Shown: one piece after another, positions 1 through 4,805 of the stretch | How positions within the stretch are numbered: the first letter of the stretch is position 1 | How the letters are laid out: each line of letters begins with the position of its first letter | Origin: Phycisphaerae bacterium | GTDB taxonomy: Bacteria; Planctomycetota; Phycisphaerae; UBA1845; Fen-1342 | Assembly (NCBI GenBank): GCA_022842805.1 | Contig: JALHOX010000237.1 | Span: forward strand, 1 to 7,312 | DNA: 7,312 bases | Direction: 5' to 3' | Translations under genes and position numbers: made by a program | The notes under the pieces: model-generated | Seen by the model: only the letters and a program-made list of their open reading frames with translations | What the model was told of the DNA's origin: nothing | Databases searched by the model: none

Positions 1-1
1 G

Positions 2-1189
2 GGCGAAGTGTTCGAAGGTCGCGGCGACTATGACGGTGCGATTCGGCAATTCACCGCCGCGCTGGAGCTCGCGCGGCGCGCCGGCGCCGAGACCGGCGAA
101 GCGGTGGCGCGACAACTGTCCAACATCGGCGTCATGTATCGCGGCAAAGGCGACTACGCCCGCGCCGAGGAATACTTTCGCGCATCACTCGCCGCGCGCG
201 AGTCGCAGTCGAAAGCCAGCGGCGAATACGCGGGCACGCTCGCGAGCCTCGGCGGCTCGCTGTTTGATCGCGGCGACATTGCGGGCGGAACCGAGAGTTT
301 TGAGCAGGCGATCGCCATCGATCGTGCCGCCGGCGCCGCGCGCGAGTTCGGGCTCGCGTCCACGCTGGTTTCATTCGGGGGCTATTTGACCAATCAAACG
401 CGCGAGTACGAGAAGGCCCGCTCCGTTCTGGAAGAAGCGGTCGAGATTTATGAGCGTCATGTAGGTCCGGAACATCGCTATCTGCTCACGGCGCAGCAAA
501 ATCTGGCCACCGTCCTCGCTCGCCTGGGTCGGCGGCCGGAGGCCGAGGCGCTCCTTCGCGAATGCGTTCGCCTGCGCCGCATCCAGTCGCCACGACACAT
601 GGAGCTGCGCAGCGCGCTGCACAACCTCGGCTGGTTTCTGGGTGAGACCGGGCGCTACGCCGAGGCGGTCCCGATCTTGGAAGAGTCGCTGGCCATTGGC
701 GAGGAGCTCCAGGGGCGCAACCACCCGGCATGTCAGAGCACGGTTGATGCACTGGGGTATTACATGGTTCGAGTAGGTCGCTGGACCGATGCGATCGCGT
801 TGCTGTGCGAGCAGCATTGCCGCCAACTCGCCGAGACTGACTTCGATTTGCCGATCGATCCGTCGGACGATGCCGCCCGGAAGGCACGCTTGTCGCTCGC
901 GCAGACGGCGGGATTGCTGGGCCGCGCTTTCGTCGAAAACGGCGACCCCGCGTCGGGCGAGTCGCTGATTCGCGATTGCCTCGAAATCCGCTCTGCGCTC
1001 CTGCCGGCACAAGATACGAGCGTAATCTCGGCGCGGTGGATGCTGGCCGACTGCCTGGCCCGCGGCCGCCGCAGAATGGATGCGCTCGCCATCGCCGATG
1101 CGACAGTCCCGCTGATCGCAGGCGAGGGGCCCGCGCAGGCGGATTTTCGAGCGAAGTTTTGCTGGTTGGTGGAACAGTTGGAACGCTAG
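2..1189 (+). CDS. TPR-repeat protein, C-terminal part (5' end outside window)
   Basis: The frame is open from base 2 to a TAG at 1187-1189. The first possible start, GTG at 8, falls inside a TPR helix, so the true start is probably upstream. Counting from that GTG (393 residues), about nine tetratricopeptide units of roughly 42 residues can be read, starting near residues 1, 36, 78, 120, 162, 204, 246, 297 and 341. Several have the A-x-x-x-L/F-x-x-A/S-L pattern of helix B and the N-L-G or L-G of helix A. The 42-residue spacing and phrases such as GPEHRYLL resemble kinesin-light-chain-type TPRs. TPR arrays are protein-binding scaffolds and carry no catalysis. No signal peptide, membrane segment or kinase motif is visible here. 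In planctomycetes such arrays often form the C-terminal half of Ser/Thr protein kinases, so that is one possibility for the missing N-terminus. No terminator is obvious before gene 2, which begins 63 bp downstream, so co-transcription is possible. Confidence 0.9.
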   Translation, partial: GEVFEGRGDYDGAIRQFTAALELARRAGAETGEAVARQLSNIGVMYRGKGDYARAEEYFRASLAARESQSKASGEYAGTLASLGGSLFDRGDIAGGTESFEQAIAIDRAAGAAREFGLASTLVSFGGYLTNQTREYEKARSVLEEAVEIYERHVGPEHRYLLTAQQNLATVLARLGRRPEAEALLRECVRLRRIQSPRHMELRSALHNLGWFLGETGRYAEAVPILEESLAIGEELQGRNHPACQSTVDALGYYMVRVGRWTDAIALLCEQHCRQLAETDFDLPIDPSDDAARKARLSLAQTAGLLGRAFVENGDPASGESLIRDCLEIRSALLPAQDTSVISARWMLADCLARGRRRMDALAIADATVPLIAGEGPAQADFRAKFCWLVEQLER

Positions 1190-1212
1190 AGCCGACGGCC
1201 AGCACTTCTTAC

Positions 1213-1259
1213 TGATCACGGCTACGATAGGCCGCAATCCACCGCGGGCCGCGTGATCA
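1213..1259 (+). promoter_or_regulatory. Inverted repeat covering the start of the zinc-ribbon gene
   Basis: An 8-bp perfect inverted repeat, TGATCACG at 1213-1220 and CGTGATCA at 1252-1259, is separated by 31 nt. The right arm contains the GTG start codon (1253-1255) and the first base of the alternative ATG (1259-1261). In the mRNA this could form a stem that hides the start, and in DNA it could be a spaced operator. No clear Shine-Dalgarno sequence precedes either start. A function is only inferred, and chance is quite possible in GC-rich DNA. Confidence 0.25.
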
Positions 1260-2389
1260 TGACTGTTCCCCACACTCCTTCCGGCTTTTGTCCTCGCTGC
1301 GATTACCCGATCGATCCCGGCGTGTGCCCCGAATGCGGCACGTCCGTGGCCACTCCTGCGCCGAGCCGGCGCGCTAGGCGGAACCGAATGTTGCGTCGCT
1401 TGGGGATCGCTCTGACGGCGCTCGGCGCGGGAGCCGCGTTTGCGTATTGGGGACTTCCATTCGTGCTGGCGCGCGTACTACCGACTGCGACGCTCGAATC
1501 ACTTTTCGAGTCTTCGCGGAGTGGCAATCGCTTTGCGAGAGCGATCGCGGATTGGGCGGGCGATGTCATCTGTTCTCGTGGGCACGCGCGCCGTCGCGCA
1601 ATCGAAGGCGAACTTGAATCGCTCCGAGGCCACCCTTGGGCTGGACACTATGAAACGTGGGGGGTGATGGATGCTGGCGGGGAGTATGAGCTGGCGCCGG
1701 GCGGCGGGTTCACTTGGCACTCGCATAGTGGATGGTCGCGAGTATTGCCGAAGTTCGGCTCAATCGAGGTAATCGGTGAGTCGCGCCTCCGGCTTACTGC
1801 GATCGGGAAGAACGACTACGAAGTTAGTGGCGACTACTTCGTCGTTCGCTACAGGAATGCTCGAGGCTTGGTTCCGGAGTCAGAAATGCCGCGGTTGCTT
1901 GCCACATGGAACGGATGCGGAGGGTTCGCCCCGGCGTACACAGACGCAACTTACTCAGAGCTACCCGGCGCGAGCGTTGTATTTCCGCCTCCGTACGACG
2001 CCCTGCTCCTTGATCAACCTATCGAAGGGGCGATTACCGAAGTTCGGGTTCTGCCGCCCGAGCTCCGCGCAAATGATTCCCAATACTCGGGCGAGCCCTG
2101 GTTTTTCCCAATCCAGGTCATCTTCAATCGTGGCGACAACGATGGCGTTCGCGTCGGGCACCAGTTTTTCGTCGTCGCCGCCTCCGCGCGCCGTTGCGAC
2201 TTGTTCGAAGTGATCGAGGTATGGGAGCACAGCAGCCTGGGCCGCTTCATTCAAGCGTCCGATTCGCCCAGCCTCGATCAAATCGCCGTGGACTGGGGAA
2301 TTTACCCCGGCGCGCAAGTCAGTACCTGTAAGGTTAGTCGTGACTATTTCGACTGTTGCGAGCTTCTATCCGACGGTTTCTATCGGTAG
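1253..2389 (+). CDS. Membrane-anchored zinc-ribbon protein of unknown function
   Basis: This 378-residue protein belongs to no family I can name. Its N-terminus has a zinc-ribbon knuckle pair, C13-x2-C16-x8-C25-x2-C28, followed by a basic stretch (RRARRNR, 39-45) and one hydrophobic segment at about 48-75. This predicts a cytoplasmic zinc ribbon with the rest outside the cytoplasmic membrane. The exterior part begins after a charged linker with W129-A-G-H-Y and a glycine-rich run through residue 152, reminiscent of the WxGxY and PxGxF patterns of lipocalin-like beta domains. Later, NRGDNDGVRVGHQFFV (292-307) resembles a short beta-rich motif that occurs in envelope proteins. Extra cysteines (C107, C222, C315, C359, C368, C369) could form disulfides. 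The start is GTG 1253 or ATG 1259, with no strong ribosome binding site for either. Short ribbons of this CPxC/CPxC type are common at the N-termini of planctomycete membrane proteins. The gene follows the TPR gene by 63 bp and converges with the SPFH gene. Confidence 0.85.
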   Translation: MIMTVPHTPSGFCPRCDYPIDPGVCPECGTSVATPAPSRRARRNRMLRRLGIALTALGAGAAFAYWGLPFVLARVLPTATLESLFESSRSGNRFARAIADWAGDVICSRGHARRRAIEGELESLRGHPWAGHYETWGVMDAGGEYELAPGGGFTWHSHSGWSRVLPKFGSIEVIGESRLRLTAIGKNDYEVSGDYFVVRYRNARGLVPESEMPRLLATWNGCGGFAPAYTDATYSELPGASVVFPPPYDALLLDQPIEGAITEVRVLPPELRANDSQYSGEPWFFPIQVIFNRGDNDGVRVGHQFFVVAASARRCDLFEVIEVWEHSSLGRFIQASDSPSLDQIAVDWGIYPGAQVSTCKVSRDYFDCCELLSDGFYR

Positions 2390-2400
2390 ATCTGAATGTC

Positions 2401-2461
2401 GAGAATCGGCGGCCCGCGAGCCGCTCCACACCGCGCGATTCTCATCGTGCGGCGCTCGCGG
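2401..2461. terminator. Interlocking inverted repeats between convergent genes
   Basis: The 89-bp gap between the convergent stop codons holds two 8-bp perfect inverted repeats: GAGAATCG (2401-2408) with CGATTCTC (2436-2443), and CCGCGAGC (2414-2421) with GCTCGCGG (2454-2461). They interlock, so they can form either alternative hairpins or a pseudoknot. There is no T-run on either side, so this is not a classical rho-independent terminator. A role as a bidirectional termination or 3'-end-stabilising structure is inferred from position only. Confidence 0.3.
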
Positions 2462-2478
2462 CCCGCGGGCATCTTTGC

Positions 2479-3624
2479 TCACGCGCGCGGCCTGGCCGTC
2501 GTCGTCAGCCCGCGCATCTGCTCCAGCACATCCGCATTGCCGAAGACGAACGTCGCGTTCGAGCCGCGCAGGATTTCCTGCAACAGCTCCAGCTCGCGCA
2601 GCCGCGCCAGTTGCGGGTTGTCCTGCAACAGCTTGGCCGTGTTCGCCTGGCTGCGCGCGGCGGCGGTCTCTTCGCGGCGCTGGATCAGGTTGGCCTGGGC
2701 CTGCTTTTCGGCCTCGATCACCCGATTCAGAATCGCCTTCATGTCGCCGGGAAGGATGATGTCCTTCACGCCGACGCTACGAACCTCGACGCCGATCGCC
2801 TGCGCCCGCTCCGCGAGCGCCGCGCGGACCTCGCCGCCGATGGCGTCTTTGTCCGCCAGCAAGTCGTCGAGCGACCGCGCGCCCACCGCCGCCCGCAGCG
2901 CGAGCTGCGCCTCGCGATAGAGCGCCTGCGAATAGTCCGCCACGCTCGTCGCCGCGCGCTCCGCATCGATCACGCGATACTGCAGGAGCGCGTTCAGCCG
3001 CAGCGTGACCTTGTCGCGCGTCATGATTTCCTGACCCGCGACGTCGGCCTGCTGATCGCGCTGATCGACGGTGCGAACTATCACCTTGCCCGCGCCGCTC
3101 CAGTACAAGTACCGGCCCGGGCCAAGCGTCTCGACCAGCTTGCCGTTGCGCAGCAGCAGCGCCCGCTCATGCTCGGCCACGTCGATCGCACTCAGCCAGC
3201 GCGAAACGCTCGGCAGCGCCGCCACCGCTTCGAGATCCGCGGCGGGCAGATTCAGCCAGAAGTCGGCGATGTTGAAGCGCTCGATCCGCAGCCGATAGGG
3301 CGAGCGCCAGAACGCATGACGCCCCGGGCCCAGCACGGCCCACACGCGGTCCTGACGCCAGACGACCGCCCGCTCGCTGTCGGGCAGGTCGACGACCTCC
3401 AGTTCTGCGCGCAGGCCGGCGTTTTCCAACATCACGTCGAGCCGCGACGCATCGAACCGCGTCAGCAGCGTGTCGACAATGTCCACATGGTCGCGATCGC
3501 GGCTCCACAGCCGGCTGAAAAACCAATAGCGCCCCGGCTGCAGCAGGCCGCGGAACTCGCCATACCGATAGCGCAGGCCGCGCTGCGACCGCAGAACTCG
3601 CGTAATCAAATTAATCCGCATCAT
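2479..3624 (-). CDS. SPFH/band-7 (slipin-like) protein with triplicated N-terminal motif
   Basis: A 381-residue protein of the SPFH (stomatin/prohibitin/flotillin) superfamily. These proteins oligomerise on membranes and organise membrane microdomains or modulate proteases. The band-7 core runs from about residue 147 to 310. It includes ERALLLRNGKLVETLGPGRY (153-172), the strand with D187-Q-R-D-Q, the EIMTRDKVTLRLNALLQYRV segment, YREAQLALRAAVG, and EVRSVGVKDIILP (280-292). A glutamate/alanine/glutamine-rich helix (about 300-350), probably a coiled coil, follows. The tail (AxTFVFGNAD) is typical of slipins. Upstream of the core, the ERAxxxRxxxxxxxLGPGR motif occurs twice more, at 15-36 and 84-106. 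No hydrophobic membrane anchor is visible, so attachment must be peripheral or via a partner. Two adjacent ATGs exist (3624 and 3621). The GGAGG upstream lies 3 nt from the first and 6 nt from the second, which favours the second. The gene stands alone on its strand and converges with the zinc-ribbon gene. Confidence 0.93.
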   Translation of the reverse strand: MMRINLITRVLRSQRGLRYRYGEFRGLLQPGRYWFFSRLWSRDRDHVDIVDTLLTRFDASRLDVMLENAGLRAELEVVDLPDSERAVVWRQDRVWAVLGPGRHAFWRSPYRLRIERFNIADFWLNLPAADLEAVAALPSVSRWLSAIDVAEHERALLLRNGKLVETLGPGRYLYWSGAGKVIVRTVDQRDQQADVAGQEIMTRDKVTLRLNALLQYRVIDAERAATSVADYSQALYREAQLALRAAVGARSLDDLLADKDAIGGEVRAALAERAQAIGVEVRSVGVKDIILPGDMKAILNRVIEAEKQAQANLIQRREETAAARSQANTAKLLQDNPQLARLRELELLQEILRGSNATFVFGNADVLEQMRGLTTTARPRA

Positions 3625-3626
3625 GC

Positions 3627-3633
3627 ACCTCCC
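3627..3633 (-). promoter_or_regulatory. Ribosome binding site of the SPFH gene
   Basis: Read on the - strand the sequence is GGGAGGT, a near-complete Shine-Dalgarno. It lies directly before tandem ATG codons, and its spacing suits the inner ATG (3621) better than the outer one (3624). Confidence 0.75.
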
Positions 3634-3743
3634 TCAATCAACGATTCGCCGGCACTTCTTCATGTAAACGAGCCGCAAACTTCAGCCTGCGCGGACGAAC
3701 AACCACCCACGCCGTATTTCCCTATCCGGCTTCTCGCGTTCCA

Positions 3744-3782
3744 ATTCAGAAATCAACAACTAAAACATTCAACATTGAAAAA
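3744..3782. repeat. AT-rich degenerate heptanucleotide-type segment
   Basis: Within GC-rich surroundings this run is nearly all A, C and T on the + strand. It can be divided into 7-nt units (ATTCAGA, AATCAAC, AACTAAA, ACATTCA, ACATTGA), the last two differing by one base. It resembles, in composition and unit length, the clearer ATTCGCN array at 4363-4390 on the other side of the tRNA. The degenerate units make this call tentative. Confidence 0.4.
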
Positions 3783-3863
3783 CCGCAAACCGGCGGGCGA
3801 CCGCGCCGACGGCCCCGCTGTCGGCGACGGGACTCCGCGCTTCGCGCGCTTGCGACCCGCCGG
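3778..3863 (-). terminator. Branched hairpin followed by T-run on the minus strand
   Basis: An outer 8-bp perfect stem (3790-3797 with 3856-3863, CCGGCGGG/CCCGCCGG) encloses two smaller hairpins: a 7-bp stem 3804-3810/3820-3826 with a 9-nt loop, and a 5-bp stem 3836-3840/3844-3848 with a 3-nt loop. Read on the - strand, the outer stem is followed at once by TTTGCGGTTTTT (3789 down to 3778). That gives the stem-plus-T-run order of an intrinsic terminator, though the stem is branched and the T-run is interrupted. It lies about 330 nt beyond the tRNA on the same strand and upstream of the SPFH start, so it could end a tRNA-containing transcript before it enters the SPFH leader. Confidence 0.35.
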
Positions 3864-3894
3864 GCGTCTGATGCCTCCCCGTCATCAGACGCCC
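3862..3894. other. Perfect 12-bp hairpin with C-rich loop
   Basis: GGGCGTCTGATG (3862-3873) and its exact reverse complement (3883-3894) flank the 9-nt loop CCTCCCCGT. On the + strand the loop carries CCTCC, the anti-Shine-Dalgarno core; on the - strand it is purine-rich. No T-run follows on either strand, so it is not a standard terminator. A structured RNA, a protein-binding site or chance are all possible. The first two bases also belong to the outer stem of the neighbouring structure, so the two compete slightly. Confidence 0.4.
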
Positions 3895-4116
3895 CGCACG
3901 GATCGTTCGCACGCGACATTCGCGGATTCGCAGAGTCGCGCAACGTTGTCGCGATCACTCGGCGTTCGTCGCCTTCAGCAGCCGCACCCGTGGCACGACC
4001 ACTCTTCGACGAAACCGCGAGCCACAAATCACGACAGGCCTGCGGCGCCATCGCGCCGCCGGTTCGCATTCAGTTGCCTTTCGGTGGTTGTGGGTCGACG
4101 TTGCCATCGTCCCGTG

Positions 4117-4188
4117 GGAGTTGGGCGAGGTTCGAACTCGCACGCACAGATTCACAATCTGTTGCTCTGCCAATTGAGCGACCAACGT
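4117..4188 (-). tRNA. tRNA-His (GTG anticodon), atypical acceptor stem
   Basis: The - strand folds into a tRNA cloverleaf. The D arm is GCTC/GAGC with an AATTGGCA loop containing G18-G19. The anticodon stem is ACAGA/TCTGT with loop TTGTGAA, giving anticodon GTG (4153-4155 on the + strand) for histidine. A 4-nt variable loop follows, then a T arm GCGAG-TTCGAAC-CTCGC. U8 and the T loop are canonical, and the discriminator read at position 73 is C, as expected for bacterial tRNA-His. The acceptor stem is odd: 5' ACGTTGG against 3' CCAACTC pairs at positions 3-7 only, with mismatches at 1:72 and 2:71. The base before position 1 is C rather than the expected G-1. CCA is not encoded in register. 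It could be a working but divergent tRNA-His or a decaying copy. No promoter is evident upstream on this strand. Confidence 0.85.
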
Positions 4189-4309
4189 GCCCGTAACGCA
4201 CCGCTCCGATGCCATGTCCGGAACACGCCGCCCGAACGGCTTCAAAGCCGCAGACGGCGCGCCGCTGGCCGGCAACGCTACAGCCAATTCATTCCTTCTC
4301 TACAGATCA

Positions 4310-4328
4310 ATTCGAGTATCTCTCGAAT
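4310..4328. repeat. Small inverted repeat
   Basis: ATTCGAG (4310-4316) and CTCGAAT (4322-4328) are exact reverse complements around a 5-nt spacer, TATCT. It could be a hairpin or a dyad operator about 120 bp upstream of the tRNA on the tRNA's strand. Nothing else supports a role. Confidence 0.3.
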
Positions 4329-4350
4329 GAGCCTTTCGACTTCCATCATG

Positions 4351-4404
4351 ATTCACCATCCAATTCGCTATTCGCAATTCGCTATTCGCCATCTTGCATT
4401 CAAC
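4351..4404. repeat. Heptanucleotide tandem repeat (ATTCGCN)
   Basis: Four consecutive units of ATTCGCN (ATTCGCT, ATTCGCA, ATTCGCT, ATTCGCC) occupy 4363-4390. They are flanked by decayed units of the same length or nearly so: ATTCACC at 4351, ATCTTGC at 4391 and ATTCAAC at 4398. Short tandem heptanucleotide repeats are known between genes in cyanobacteria, where their function is unclear. This looks like the same kind of element, but no link by descent is claimed. Confidence 0.65.
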
Positions 4405-4508
4405 TCGCCACTCCGCACTTGAAACTCCCGTTCCCAAAGCGCGCACCTTCTCCGTCAAGCGCCGTCGCGCCGTTTGGCCGCGGGTCGTTCGCCGCACCCC
4501 AAAAGCGA

Positions 4509-4559
4509 GAAGAGCTCCGAAGGCCTTCGCCTCCGGAGCTCTTCGCCGAGAAAACTCGG
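4509..4559. terminator. Tandem hairpins, possible terminator
   Basis: A 16-bp stem (4509-4524 with 4529-4544, loop CTTC) has a single A-C mismatch on the + strand. Read on the - strand that mismatch becomes a G-T pair, so the helix is fully paired there. One base later comes a 5-bp hairpin with an AAAA loop (CCGAG/CTCGG, 4546-4559). On the - strand the large stem is followed by TCTCGC and then TTTT, and on the + strand no T-run follows. The better pairing and the downstream T4 make the - strand the likelier functional reading, although no gene on that strand is identified upstream of it within the window. Confidence 0.4.
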
Positions 4560-4593
4560 TGAATTTGAGCTATTGTGGAGGGTCGGACCCGCG

Positions 4594-4612
4594 CACGAAC
4601 GTCACGTTCGTG
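4594..4612. promoter_or_regulatory. Perfect 19-nt palindrome, candidate operator
   Basis: CACGAACGT (4594-4602) and ACGTTCGTG (4604-4612) are exact reverse complements around one central C. The length and perfect symmetry suit a dimeric helix-turn-helix regulator. It lies about 100 bp upstream of a possible -35 box for the GH31 gene, so it could be an activator site or distant operator of that gene. A 3-nt-loop RNA hairpin is the alternative. No second copy is present nearby. Confidence 0.4.
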
Positions 4613-4710
4613 TCGAGCGCTTCCGCGCCGGGCGCCCGCATCAGGTCTATCGCACCGAAATCGCAGGAGATCGGCCCTAGATGGGGCGATCCGAGCGGTC
4701 GGATGGTCGA

Positions 4711-4740
4711 TTGACCGGCGGTTCGAATGTGAGTTACGCT
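4711..4740 (+). promoter_or_regulatory. Possible sigma70-type promoter of the GH31 gene
   Basis: TTGACC (4711-4716) matches five of six bases of the -35 consensus. TACGCT (4735-4740), 18 nt later, keeps only the key T, A and final T of the -10. Transcription would begin near 4747 and give a leader of about 60 nt. The -10 box is weak, so this is only the best candidate in the leader. Confidence 0.35.
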
Positions 4741-4790
4741 TTTCACGTCATGATCCCATGTCGGCGCGGGACGTCCCGATCGCCAAGTGA

Positions 4791-4797
4791 AAGGAAG
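4791..4797 (+). promoter_or_regulatory. Ribosome binding site of the GH31 gene
   Basis: AAGGAAG lies 8 nt before the ATG at 4806. It decides the start, because the codons that follow encode a good signal peptide. Confidence 0.6.
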
Positions 4798-4805
4798 TCT
4801 ACCCC

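Larger units (their letters stand above)
3634..4116. other. Gene-free stretch with repeats and hairpins
   Basis: No reading frame here looks like a protein. The frames that stay open do so because stop codons are rare in GC-rich DNA, and their products are arginine- and proline-rich without recognisable motifs. The stretch holds an AT-rich heptad-like segment (3744-3782), a set of nested inverted repeats (3790-3863) and a 12-bp hairpin (3862-3894). Between 3895 and 4116 I see nothing I can name. I found no convincing sigma70 promoter for the SPFH gene, although its promoter must lie in this region. Confidence 0.6.
4189..4805. other. Gene-free stretch upstream of the GH31 gene
   Basis: No frame gives a credible protein. 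The region contains a 7-bp hairpin (4310-4328), a heptanucleotide repeat tract (4351-4404), a tandem hairpin pair (4509-4559), a 19-nt perfect palindrome (4594-4612), a possible promoter (4711-4740) and the glycosidase ribosome binding site. The upstream signals of the minus-strand tRNA should lie in 4189-4300, but I see no clear -35/-10 pair there. Confidence 0.6.

Noticed and set aside
371..1273. A 300-codon open frame on the - strand opposite the TPR gene
   Set aside because: The + strand frame has a clear TPR periodicity. The antisense product has no recognisable domain.
3955..4287. A 110-codon open frame on the - strand spanning the tRNA
   Set aside because: Its middle part is the translation of the tRNA itself (a familiar false protein from D-arm to T-arm). 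The rest is arginine-rich and without motifs.
4363..4390. CRISPR-like repeat array
   Set aside because: The unit is only 7 nt with no unique spacers between copies, which is a simple tandem repeat.
2356..4422. A 688-codon open frame on the + strand opposite the SPFH gene and running across the tRNA
   Set aside because: It is antisense to a clearly recognisable protein, reads through a tRNA gene and several hairpins, and its product is arginine/glutamine/proline-rich without motifs. Stops are rare in this frame because of high GC.
4717..4740. Second tRNA suggested by a GGTTCGAAT T-loop-like string on the + strand
   Set aside because: The flanking bases do not form a T stem, and no D arm or anticodon arm can be drawn upstream.
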